Shown here piece by piece: positions 1 to 9,604 of a stretch of 37,898 nt of DNA. This stretch comes from Russula earlei. Taxonomy: Eukaryota; Basidiomycota; Agaricomycetes; Russulales; Russulaceae. The notes below the pieces were generated by a model, which saw only the letters and a program-made list of their open reading frames with translations, did no database searches and was not told where the DNA came from. How positions within the stretch are numbered: the first letter of the stretch is position 1; every line of letters starts with the position of its first letter. The stretch is taken from contig JAGFNK010000505.1 of assembly GCA_025769875.1 (NCBI GenBank), positions 1-37,898 on the forward strand, written 5' to 3'. Position numbers and translations under genes: made by a program.

Positions 1-786
1 CTGAGACGGCGTTGTAACCTACTAGCACACGACCTACATACCGTGCGTGCGCGTCTTCTCAGGCCTCTCCATCTCCGTCGTGTCTTGCACTTGCAATCGC
101 CTAGCTCGCTCCGCTTCGGACGCAGATGTAGCCATACCCCGCTCATTTGTACGAGATTACGACGACGTCGACACGCAGGTCAATCTCTCCCCCGCGTGTG
201 TCCACGCCTATGAAGCAGACAAATTGGGAGGTCACATTCGGACTAGAGGGTTTCAAAATTGATTGCACTAGCGAGTCGAGTTCAAGGACATTGCGTGAAA
301 TAGAAGTCCGATGTGCGCCTGATGAATTGATTTGTCTGCAAAAATAGTATCGTAATAATCGCACATCGTCACTCCATTGTGAACGTGCGCAAAAACTAGA
401 GCCCCCAGGTAAACCTAGCATCCCGCAACCAGCGTGATCAATCACTGCCAGGACATAACTAAAGGTTAGTTCAATGCACTCACGTACAACGGATGTCGCA
501 TTACCTCACAGCTTTATGTCACCCGCAACAGTAGTACAATTAGACTGAATCAGAGCTGTGCAACGCGAGCTGAGTTCGCAGGATCTCTGCAACACGCTCG
601 AATGTGGCGTCTACTTTCTTGAGGTAATCATCCGTATTCTCATCACACATCCTACTGGGAGGGCACATCTAAAGTGAAGGACGGTGCATACATTGGGAAG
701 CCCGCGTGGTGAGGGATGGGTGTGTCAAGGGCAAGAGGCACACCACACTTTTTAAGTCTTGTGAGCAAAGTATAAGTTGCCTTTAT
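1..786. other. 3' flank of the deacetylase gene; no gene identified
   Basis: I cannot name a gene here. A plus-strand frame ending at a TGA near 260 follows an acceptor-like TTCTCAG at about 50-57 and could be the last exon of a gene lying to the left, but the peptide resembles nothing I recognise. A second overlapping frame ends near 347. Positions 350-786 show no convincing coding sequence. The AATAAA-like string on the minus strand at 782-787 overlaps the deacetylase stop codon and may serve as its polyadenylation signal. Confidence 0.3.
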
Positions 787-2039
787 TCACTGACGCACCG
801 CAACAGAAGTCAACAGCGCCCACGCGCGGGCGGCGTTGACAAGACTGTACCCACCTAGAACATCTGTGAGAGCCGGGATATAATTTTATCGTGAAAGTAC
901 CCTACCACCACCAGGAGTAACACCTTTGCCGAGAAGTCGAACACGCGCCGGACAAACCAGGCCCAGACCACCTTCACCTCCTAAGGTCCAATTCCACGCA
1001 CCGACGGGATCTTGAGCAAGGCCGTCTACGCCACATTGCATCACGATATAATCCGGTGCAAATATCTCAAGGACACGACCCACTGTCCGCCACACGCGCG
1101 CAAATGTGGCGCAACTTGCTCCGGTGTGCAGCGGCAAAGAAAGCGCGAAAGGATCAAAGGCAGCTGAAGATATGTTTGGAAGGGCAGAATGCTCAGAAGC
1201 TGGGAAAAGGCCCTGTCCTGCGTTGTGAATGGATAACGTAAGGACTTGGCCTCGTGCGCCCGCGCCTCGAAATGCCGCAGCGACACCGTCACCATAGTGC
1301 ACATCTAGGTCTAGATACATGACGCGGGACTTCTTCCGGATGTTACCCTGATTGGACAAGAGAGGTGGCACTGGGGACGCGCGCTTGAGAACTAGAAGAG
1401 CCAGCACACAGTCATTCACGTAGCAAAACCCTGAAGCGAGCGATTTGTGAGCGTGATGCCTGAATCCGCTCACGCATGGTTAGGATAACGAACAAAGATG
1501 AGGCTGACCTTCCGCCATCCCAACAAATGGCAATGTCACACCTGTCTCCTGCAAGCTCCTGTGCGGCTACCATCGATGCGCCTGCTACTCCGAGGGCGTA
1601 TTCTCTGAGGCCAGGGAAAGGTGGGCAGTCCTAGATTAAGTGTATGGTCGTCACAAACTGGAGAAGCCGATAGGATGTAGGCTCACGTCCTCTAGACCAA
1701 ACTCTCGGCAGGACGCGGAGTCAGGACCTGGTGGATCGGCAAGCAGTGCGTCAACATAGGATCGGTCATGGTACGCTGTAAGGTCACTGGGAGAGGCGGG
1801 AGGGGGACGAAGCAGGGTGACGACATAGGGGGCACCGTTCGAGGGCGGTCGGAGAAGGCCGAACGCAGTGACGAGGGCATGAACGAATGTGGAGCGATTT
1901 CTGTTCGAAGGAAGAAGAGAGCAAGTCTGAGAAAATAGAAAGGTAATGTCAGATATGACGAGGGGAGCCGAGACATGAGTAAAAGAACCTTTGCGAGGTT
2001 CTCTGAGGCCACGTAGGTGATTCGACGTGGGCTGTTCAT
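787..2039 (-). CDS. Class I histone deacetylase (HDAC8/Hos1-like), five exons
   Basis: Zn-dependent lysine deacetylase of the arginase/deacetylase fold, expected to remove acetyl groups from histone tails in the nucleus. Proposed exons (minus strand): 2039-1989, 1926-1687, 1630-1509, 1459-906 and 854-787; the introns of 62, 56, 49 and 51 nt are all GT-AG. The spliced ORF is 1035 nt, 344 aa, close to the minimal class I length. Visible motifs are SLLPSNRNRS (residues ~20-30), WDGGRHHAHKSLASGFCYVN with the catalytic His pair (139-140), DLDVHYGDG with zinc ligands D190 and H192, CGVDGL with D283, and a GGGGY containing the catalytic Tyr (~325). The start is the ATG at 2039, directly before RRITYVASENLAK; an upstream ATG at 2064 is in another frame. 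Residues ~305-320 read as a non-family sequence, whereas another frame there gives WFVRRVFDFSAKVLLL: two compensating indels at ~963 and ~914 are likely. The subclass is uncertain. Confidence 0.88.
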
Positions 2040-2253
2040 CAAGAGGAGAGACGGACGATGTCATGTGATGTGCAGCATGCGTCATCGGCCGCGATCGCAG
2101 CCCACAACCATCATCGATCGAGCACAGAAATGGACGACTTCGGGCAACGGCAACGCATCCCCGCTTTTTTTTTGAAGGGAGGCAAGGTGGAGAACGAATG
2201 TCATTACATTCCTCCCCTTCCTCTCCCCTCTTCTTTCGCCCTCCCCTCTTCTC
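2040..2253. promoter_or_regulatory. Divergent promoter between the deacetylase and oxidase genes
   Basis: The two host genes start 214 bp apart in opposite directions, so this interval must contain both promoters. A strong pyrimidine-rich stretch (about 2211-2251, mostly C and T) lies immediately before the oxidase ATG; CT-rich tracts of this kind commonly mark transcription starts in filamentous fungi. A run of eight or more T at 2164-2172 is also present. I see no clear TATA box on either side. Confidence 0.5.
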
Positions 2254-4369
2254 ATGTGGCTCCTTTCTTTGCTCGCCTGGGCCCTTACGACACTGGCCGT
2301 CTTTGCGCAACTACCTGGATCATTTGTCGATGTTGGTAATACACTCGTTAGCGCTATGATGGTCTGTCGCCGGTGTACTTTAAACCCTTCGTCGCTGATT
2401 GTTCTCAGATGTTTGTGGTGAGCCCCGACAAGGTCTACATCCTCGACAAAGTAGAAGGGAATCCTTATCAGATCAATGGTCATTCCCTCTATGCTGTAGT
2501 ATGGTGCGCGATTCCCTATCTCATGTGGCTCTCCTTAAGTTGCAGGATAGGGACATAACCTCGCGAACGCCAACACCCATAGATGTTCAAACTAACGCCT
2601 TCTGTGCCGCTGGAATGCACCTTCCTAATGGTTCCTACGCTCTCTTTGGCGGAAATGCCGCCATCGGTCCTGGCGGCGACAACTCCGCCCCTGGTTCCAC
2701 CGCTACCTTTGACCCAATCTACAAGGACTACGATGGGACTCGCGCCATCCGTATTTTCAATTCGTGTGACGAAAATACACCGTGTACCTTCAGTGACAAC
2801 AGCACCCAGCTCGCAAAGCGTCGCTGGTATCCAGCTGCTGAACCCCTTGGTGATGGAACTGTAGTCCTGGTCGGTGGCTTCGTCGCTGGCGGTTACATCA
2901 ACCGCAATTACCCCAACACGGATCCTGCTTATGAAGGTGGTGCCGCTGAACCTACTTATGAATTCTTCCCGCCGGGGTCGCAATCTCCTCAAATCATGAA
3001 TTTCATGGTGAAGACCAGCGGACTGAATTCTTATGCATTGACATATCTCATGCCCTCCGGCAACGTATTCGTTCAGGCCAATTATTCGACCAGTTAAGCC
3101 GATCTAGCCCTCTCGTTTGATCTCGGCTGACTGCCTACAGTTATTTGGAACCCTACCACTAATGCTGAGACTCCATTGCCGGACATGCCAGGCCAAATTG
3201 TTCGAGTATATCCCGCGTCAGGGGCGAACGCCATGCTTCCCTTGACACCTGATAATAACTACACTCCAACGATCCTTTTCTGTGGCGGCCAATACATGGA
3301 TGATTACTCGTGGGGCAACTATAGTTACCCATTTGCCAATACGTGGACAATCCCTGCCTCCTCCGACTGCCATCGCATCACTCCGGAACCTACGGACGGA
3401 TCCTCACCCGCCTACGTACAAGATGACAGCCTTCCAATTGGCCGGACCATGGGCCAGTTCATCGCACTCCCCGATGGCACCTTTCTCATTATCAATGGTG
3501 CTCAAAATGGTACTGCAGGCTATGCGCAGAGGACTTTGACAGTCTCTTCCGACGCCAAGCCATTTGGAGAGTCACTCGCGACAGGTCCCGTAGGCCAGCC
3601 TGCGATCTACGATCCAAAAGCTCCTGCCGGCAGCCGCTGGTCAACGGCTGAACTAAGTTCTTCAAATATTCCCCGTCTATATCACTCATCGGCGCTGTTA
3701 CTTCCGGATGGTTCCGTTATGGTTGCAGGATCTAATCCGAATATCGACGTGAATCTCACCACGATATACCCCACAACGTATACTGCGGAGTATTTTTACC
3801 CACCTTATCTCTCCGCCACGACGCGACCTGTACCTCAAAATATCCCAAAGACGCTGTCATATGGTGGGCACTACTTTGATATTACTATCACTTCGACATC
3901 CTATCCCGGTCCTGGAAACGATGCTGCGGATAATACGACCATATGGTTGATTCGGCCTGGATTTACGACGCACGCGATGAATATGGGCCAACGGATTCTG
4001 CAGCTGAACCACACATCTACGGTATTCCCGAATGGGACTATCATTCTCCACACCTCTCAACTGCCGCCCAATTCCAATCTATTTCCACCAGGGCCTGCTT
4101 TCCTATTTGTGACGATCAGCGGTGTTCCTAGTAATGGTACATACGTTCTGGTCGGGAACGGGCAAGTCGGTAAGCAACCGACAGCAACGGCGGGCGTTTT
4201 ACCTCAAAGTGTCCGCTCCCTACCGAGCAGTGGATCAACGAACAGCACCAACAGCGGCAACGTGCAAAATAGCGTTACTTCGCCGCGTCCCGCCGCTAGA
4301 TTTACACTCGGCCTGTTGGCAGCCGTAGTGACGCTCGCCCTTCCTTGGCATGTCATGGATGCTCATTGA
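2254..4369 (+). CDS. GPI-anchored copper radical oxidase, glyoxal oxidase-like (AA5_1)
   Basis: Secreted copper radical oxidase; the family oxidises aldehydes such as glyoxal or methylglyoxal and produces H2O2 for extracellular peroxidases. Exons: 2254-2361, 2409-2498, 2546-3092, 3141-4369; introns of 47, 47 and 48 nt, all GT-AG. The product is 657 aa. The N-terminus MWLLSLLAWALTTLAVFAQ is a signal peptide (cleavage ~18/19). The kelch-like galactose-oxidase barrel is followed by a DUF1929-type C-terminal domain. Candidate active-site residues are all present: Cys86 in NAFCAAG (thioether cross-link), Tyr161 in RRWYP, Tyr429-His430 in PRLYHSS, and His526 in GFTTHAMNM. A Ser/Asn/Gly-rich linker and the hydrophobic tail FTLGLLAAVVTLALPWHV suggest a GPI anchor and cell-wall or membrane retention. 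Several N-glycosylation sequons are visible. The donor of intron 2 could also lie 3 nt upstream. The substrate cannot be read from the sequence. Confidence 0.92.
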
Positions 4370-4603
4370 GCCCTTGGGAAAATATATGCTTCAGCTGACC
4401 AGAGAGGGATGACAATGCTTGCTGGATTGGTTCATGTAATCTTTTTACACCTTCATTCATTTGCATTGTTAACATTTCCCAGACCACATAGTTTTCACAA
4501 CCCATCATCTAAAACCAGCATGATATGTTGGTAAGTGAGGCATTTGTGGTTTTTCTTTATTCCACATTATATTCTGCTACATACAACGATGGTATAGATG
4601 TGG

Positions 4604-4795
4604 TTATCTAACATGCTGCACTGGCATATCATGTGCTAGCCTGGCCATCCATGAATGCAAAAACTGATTGTGATCTGTTGATCTGAGTGAGATCCTATTA
4701 GCTGAATCACTGTATCTTATCAACATGCCTGAGGATATATGCCCTATATGCTGATGCAAGATTTGTAGTGCTTGTGCATTACATTTTTTCCAAAT
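4604..4795 (-). pseudogene. Copia pre-integrase fragment (degraded)
   Basis: The minus-strand translation contains ILHQHIGHISSGMLIRYSD, followed by SANRISLRSTDHNQF. It aligns with the Gag-pre-integrase HHCC region of Copia-A (IWHQRMGHMSQNALIRYSD, at about 10091-10145). The zinc-binding His pair is partly preserved but the following Cys pair is lost. No LTR or other copia domain flanks it, so this is an isolated old scrap of a related element. Confidence 0.75.
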
Positions 4796-4825
4796 TTTAT
4801 ACCAGCATGTTACAGAGGTAGTCAT

Positions 4826-5435
4826 GTATTCTACTACCTAGTGTGCTTAGGCATGGCATTAGGTGATTTGACTGCACAGCAGTCTGGTAACATTAAAGTG
4901 TGGTGTTTTGTGTGGGCTGTGTGTGGGGTTTTGGGATCTAATGTACTATACTAATATGACCAACTCTTCAGTCACACATCACAAGCTCCATCTGAAGAGA
5001 AGAGATATGGCTCAGGTCACAGGTCACAACCAGTTATGAAGAGTTGACATCTTTTTGCAAAAAGTGTCATGCTCCAGAAAAGGCAAGTGCCCCACCAACT
5101 TGGCTCCTCAAGGCAATTCCATCAACTCCACAATTGTTTTCAAACACAGATGATAATTACACACAATTCTTAAGTTTCATAATGGTGTATTCAAGAGTTA
5201 AGTACAACACAATAAATAATATTTAAACTTAATCTAAGGGCTTGACTTGATGCCAAGAAGGCTGGTGGTGTTAGGACCACATGCAGGACTCAGAATGATA
5301 GAACTCAGGTTCTATTATTGTAGACTAGCCTACTCAAAGGTACATGTTTATAGACCAAAGTTGAGTAGCTAATAGAAAAGGAAAGAAAAAAAATAAAGAG
5401 AAAAGAAAGAAAAGGAAAGCCTAGAAGCACAACAA
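4826..5435. other. Non-coding, A+T-rich stretch
   Basis: No ORF with recognisable protein character on either strand and no repeat pair that I could match elsewhere in the window. Together with 4370-4603 (3' flank of the oxidase gene) this is the transition from host genes to repeat-rich sequence. Confidence 0.4.
5374..5430. repeat. Purine-rich (A/G) low-complexity tract, with a second at 5658-5715
   Basis: An almost pure A/G run rich in AAAGAAAGG words. A second, similar tract lies at 5658-5715 (AAGAAAAGAAAAAGGAAG words), about 280 bp to the right. The apparent minus-strand ORFs across these tracts are poly-Phe/Ser artefacts of the composition. Confidence 0.7.
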
Positions 5436-5761
5436 ATTGAGTCAGAGGCAGGTGAGCATGCACAAAGGCGATTGCAATTGTGTGACATGTATTGTGGGCA
5501 GGATGATGGCGGCGGGGTTGAGCACATGGTGAGTGTGCAGGCACTGGGGGAGCAGCTATGGCATGTGGAGCATCATCTCTGCCACGTGTGCTGTGATGGT
5601 TCCAATTCTGGAAGTCCACCAGGGCAGTCCTGCATACCCTAGACCAGAGGTGAGAACATGAAGAAAAGAAAAAGGAAGAAAAGAAGAAAAGAAATTGAAA
5701 ATGAAAGAAAGCACCTGAAAGCGAGAACACTGCTCAGTGACATTGAGGGTGGCATTAGGCG

Positions 5762-6235
5762 GGACCATTCGGCCTTCATTTTGGGGTTCACCAGTTTGTC
5801 AGGAGAAAGCACTTGCAAAAGCAATCATGATTGTGCAGCATGTGCTGGCATGGTAGAGGTGGCAAAGGAGTGCTGCTGGGCAGGGCCATTTGGCCTTTGT
5901 GTGGTGTATCAATTTGTCAGGAGGGTGCATGCATGACAGCACAGCACGTGTTGAAGGCAAGATGATAAAGGTGGGGGAGTGGTGTTGGGTGGGACCGTTT
6001 GGCCCTCATGTGCATTGGTTTGTTGGGAGAACGCATGTGCAAAGGGGATCACAGTCACACAGCATGTGTTGGCAGGATGATGGAGGTGACAAGGGAGTGG
6101 TGTTGGTGGGGCTGTTCAGCCTTCGTGTGGTGCCAATTTGTCAGGAGGGCATCCCCATCGTGATCATAAGGGCGCAATGTCTGTTGCTGGCAGGATGGCG
6201 GAGGTGTGAGGGAGTGGGATGTGGCTTGGGTGGAA
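5762..6235 (+). repeat. Degenerate ~115-bp tandem repeat, about four copies
   Basis: Four successive units begin with variants of GGRCCRTTYGGCCTTYRTGTG at about 5762, 5882, 5991 and 6109. Each continues with a variant of AATTTGTCAGGAGGG, then GCATGTGTTGGCAGGATGATGG, then AAGGGAGTGGTGTTGG. The copies have drifted by substitutions and small indels. A partial related unit (GTGGGCAGGATGATGGCGGC) lies outside the array at about 5494-5513. It has no coding character. The periodicity suggests a decayed minisatellite, or LTR or subtelomere-like repeat. Confidence 0.7.
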
Positions 6236-6961
6236 GAGCGCAGCACAATGTTGACCCTCTGTTATGCCACAATTTCCACCATAATTTCCATAAGTAATTT
6301 ATTCTTATCAGTAAATAATTATATTTATTTTCTGAATTGTAAAGATGTTCAAGCACCACTCTGCTGACAAAGTCTGACTGTCTGGATTTGGGTGTCACAT
6401 TTTGGTGAAATTCCAAAGACTGTTATGAAGACTGTGACAAAAATTGTTAAAAAATATCCTAAACAGGAATATTTATTTATTTATTTCAAAAAGTACCTAA
6501 ATTCTATCTACTCCTTGTCTGTGTTGCTCCCATCATTTGCAACCCAAAATTTGGAGGAATAGAGGATGTTTGCATGCCTCTTACACTTACCATGTCCTTC
6601 TACAGCTTGACTAGCCTGAGTTGTATCAACTACCTCACCTTGAATGGACTCCATTGAAGCACACTCTGCATCTGCAGTTAAAACAAGGCTGCCTATTTCT
6701 CCCAGTATCTACAGCTTGTCATTGTCATTGCAATCCATAGAGTCAGAGCATTCAAATTGTGTATGGAAATGATGTCTGTCATGGGAACTTTGCTGTTATC
6801 ACTGTGAATATCAATAACACTCTCTTCAAGGTCCTCCATTTGTTCTTGTAGGGAATTAAGATTAAGTGCAGGAGGTGCATGATGGGGCACACCACCTTGG
6901 GAATGTGGCTGTGTGATCTCCACCCAAAATGTTGGGTCCACTGTAACAAGCTTGTGAAGTG
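6236..6961. other. A+T-rich unassigned flank of Copia-B
   Basis: A minus-strand open frame runs from the Copia-B LTR into this region (to about 6693), but the non-LTR part has no recognisable domain. No RNA gene seen. The five bases CTTTC at 6962-6966 directly abut the LTR and would be the left target-site duplication of Copia-B; the partner copy cannot be identified because the right end of the element is lost. Confidence 0.35.
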
Positions 6962-6966
6962 CTTTC

Positions 6967-7606
6967 TGTTGAAGATGAAGGGTGCAGGTTATGTGATAAT
7001 GATAAGATCCTTGAGATCTATCAAAAGATATTTCAGTTTGTGTAAGACAAAACTGAAGTGATCTAGCTAATTGAGAGCCTCTTAAATATGTGAGAGCATC
7101 TCTAAGCAAAGTAATCATAACTACCAACTGTTGAAAATGTGCATTAAGTGTGATTAGATAGCAGCAGATGATAAGATTGCAGGCCAATCTATCAGACAAT
7201 AGTTCAGTTTGGTTGACACAAAACTGATATTAAATATGTACCTATCAGACAATAGCTACAACATGTTATCAGTACAGAGTGATAAGATATCATAGAGTAA
7301 GTACTCACTTCAGTTTGGTTGATACAAAACTGAAGTGATCTATGTGCTTTGTAACATTCTGAAGTACATGAGACCACCACCAAGTGCAGTACAGCTAACT
7401 ACCATTATGGATCACTAAGTATGTCTGAGGATCAGTGGTAACTAGCTATTGATTGTTCTAAATCATCCTATCAGTGTTTCTAATGTGTGCCACAATGTAT
7501 GAGCTGAAGCCGGTAATGCCCAGTCTGGGGATCCAACATGTCAACACATCAGAGTGGTGATTGTATCACAACACACCTGGGGCTCAGGCCAGTGCTGATC
7601 TCAACA
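6967..7606 (-). repeat. 3' LTR of Copia-B (640 bp)
   Basis: On the minus strand it begins TGTTGAGATCAG, directly after the purine run CAGGGGAA, and ends CTTCAACA, giving TGTTGA...TCAACA termini. It is homologous to the solo LTR at 9116-9604. It contains three copies of a hairpin of the type CAGTTT...AAACTG (near 7031-7056, 7204-7230 and 7309-7340). Confidence 0.8.
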
Positions 7607-7648
7607 TTCCCCTGTGATTAGGACAGTTGGTAGATCAGATCAAAGGAG

Positions 7649-7653
7649 ACCTA
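7649..7653. repeat. Target-site duplication ACCTA of Copia-A (second copy 13329-13333)
   Basis: ACCTA occurs immediately before the 5' LTR and immediately after the 3' LTR. The target lies in the last codons of Copia-B pol, about 10 bp before its stop codon. Confidence 0.95.
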
Positions 7654-8090
7654 TGTTGAGATAAAGAGTAGCCAAAGTGTTGACGCATTGGCCCAAACTG
7701 TCCGGGTGGCCCACAGGCCCGGACCACATAAGTGTTTCAGCTAAGTTGCTGAAATGCATATGATAACAAAATTGATAGTATGATCTAAGACAATTGGTAG
7801 CTAGCACATAGCGATCGTGAAAACAATTTGATAGTTACTACAGACAAAATAATTAGGGACGCTCTCAGATACTTAAGAGCGTCGTACATACAGTAGATAC
7901 TTCAGTTTCGTCTCACAGAAACTGAAGTAAGTACCTACTATCTCACGATCTTATCAGTAGCTGATTATGCGTTGTAGTATCATTTTTATTAGGTAAATAT
8001 GACTCTAGCAGTTTCATCTCACAGAAACTGAATATCATTCTTATTAGATCTATTATGATCTAATCTACCTTATCACTGCGTGATTCAACA
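7654..8090 (+). repeat. 5' LTR of Copia-A (437 bp)
   Basis: Starts TGTTGAGATAAAG and ends GTGATTCAACA; the TGTTGA/TCAACA ends are a 6-bp inverted repeat. It is packed with perfect inverted repeats: 7700-7706/7718-7724, 7735-7741/7748-7754, 7858-7865/7876-7883, 7898-7909/7918-7929, 8009-8015/8024-8030 and 8044-8050/8057-8063. Confidence 0.95.
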
Positions 8091-8102
8091 GGTTATGGGC
8101 CC
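8091..8102 (+). other. Primer-binding site of Copia-A, complementary to initiator-tRNA anticodon arm
   Basis: GGTTATGGGCCC follows the 5' LTR with no gap. This is complementary to the anticodon-arm sequence GGGCCCAUAACC of eukaryotic initiator tRNA-Met, the internal priming mode (5' half of the tRNA) described for Drosophila copia, rather than to a tRNA 3' end. The match to this organism's own tRNA could not be checked here. Confidence 0.75.
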
Positions 8103-8378
8103 TGCCCACTAGTAAATTCCCAAGACAGAAATCCACATACAAGCTCACGCAGTCTATCGACACATTCTCTCCCCTTCACGAGCCACTGTTCATCAGAATG
8201 ACACCCCACACTTTTGGTACTTGGATTGAAATTTTGACCCACATGTCAGGGGTACTGATTGGATTTCTAACATCTGGCACACGTATTTGCTCCACTTGCC
8301 CAGATTGGTTTTATCACCTCATTTACCTAATTGAATCACATGGCACCCTCAATTTTTATGTTCCCACCTGGAGTCACA

Positions 8379-9115
8379 ATGGAGATCTTCGATGGATCTA
8401 ATTGGTCCACTTGGTCTTCACGCATACTTGCTGTTTGCTGAATGAACAGATTTAGGCATCATATCATGGATTCCCCGCCGTCCCCTCTCAACACAGCTTG
8501 GGACTTGGAGGAGCAGGTCCTCCTTGGAGTCTTTGAGGTCTATGTGCAGAAAGACATCTTGCTGGCAGTTTCTGATGATACTAAGTTCAAATCGTGCAAA
8601 GACAAATGGGAGGAACTAAAGTGTGCATACGGAGGCGTGGGGTCTATGTCCACCTTCAATAGCTGGGTCTCCCTGACGGGCATGGCCCTGGACGATGCGA
8701 CTCCAATGCTTCCGCAATTACAGAAACTTAATGACGTGTGGAACACTCTCCAAAACAATGATATGAAGATTTCTGATCTTCAATTCAGCTTCATTCTGAT
8801 CAAAGCATTACCCAACGCTTACTTGGCTGTCACCTCGACTATTCTCACGGCTGGTGCTCCGAAAGATCTTTCCCCGCAAATGATCCAGGAACGGATCCTC
8901 AATGAGGAAGGTTGCCGGGCCGGCCCCTCTGCATCCCTCAATAAAGTCACTCCAGTAAAGAAGGACAAAGACAAGTCCAAAATAAAGTGTTACTATTGTC
9001 AGAAACTTGGACACAAGTCACCAGAGTGCAGGAAGAAAAAGAAGAATGAGGAGAAGAAGGTGAAGAAAAGACAGGGGGCTGCAGGAGGCGCTCAGATGTC
9101 CAAAGTCAATGCGCA
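8379..9115 (+). pseudogene. Copia-A gag (interrupted by a stop)
   Basis: The frame opens at ATG 8379 (or the in-frame ATG at 8358) with MEIFDGSNWSTWSSRILAV, a copia Gag N-terminus, then meets TGA at 8439-8441 and continues in the same frame. The stop probably derives from CGA. Downstream is a UBN2-like Gag core (FNSWVSLTGMALDD; LQKLNDVWNTLQNNDMKISD; FSFILIKALPNAYLAVTST) and a CCHC zinc knuckle CYYCQKLGHKSPEC at about 8989-9030, followed by a lysine-rich tail. At 9115 it is broken by the solo LTR. Before that insertion gag ran on in frame into protease, as in single-ORF copia polyproteins. Confidence 0.85.
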
Positions 9116-9604
9116 TGTTGAAGCAGATGGGCGCAGGTTATGATAAGAGCGATAAGATCCTTAAGATCTATCAAAAGATATTTCAGTTTGTGTAAGACAA
9201 AACTGTAAATCAGTAATACCTATCAAAAGATATCTACAATGCATGATTAGATGTGATAGATAAGATAGGAAACAGTAAGTACTCACTTCAGTTTGTGTAA
9301 GACAAAACTGAAGCGATCTAGCTAATTGAGTGCCTCTTAAATACGCAAAAGTGTCTCTAAGCAAAGTAATCATAACTACCAACTTGTATCATAAAGGATC
9401 AGTCGTTAGTAGCTACCGATTGTCATCAATTAACTTATCATTGTAACATATGCAGGCTGCAGCATCTGAGCTGAGCCAGTCCGGGCTGATCCGACATGTG
9501 AGCAACGTGCATGAGCTGAGAGCGCCCAGTCCGTGGGAGCCGACACGTTAATGCGACTGGGCTGTGATTACATCAGACTGCCCAAAGCAGTGGTAATCTC
9601 AACA
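9116..9604 (-). repeat. Solo LTR of the Copia-B family inside Copia-A (489 bp)
   Basis: Begins TGTTGAAGCAGATG and ends GGTAATCTCAACA, flanked on both sides by GCGCA (9111-9115 and 9605-9609). It is homologous to the Copia-B LTR at 6967-7606 in the same orientation, sharing for example TTCAGTTTGTGTAAGACAAA. Removing it joins KVNAH to IVETTATITKV in frame, so it inserted into an intact gag-pol ORF. Confidence 0.92.

Noticed and set aside
906..966. An additional intron to explain the frame change in the deacetylase
   Set aside because: No GT-AG pair in the ~50-nt stretch restores both flanking frames; two single-base indels do.
5305..5730. Minus-strand 141-aa ORF rich in Phe and Ser
   Set aside because: It is the complement of the A/G-rich tracts; composition alone keeps the frame open and there is no domain.
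6693..7199. 168-aa minus-strand ORF
   Set aside because: Its first ~80 codons are Copia-B LTR sequence and the remainder has no recognisable domain; an LTR read-through frame is the simplest explanation.
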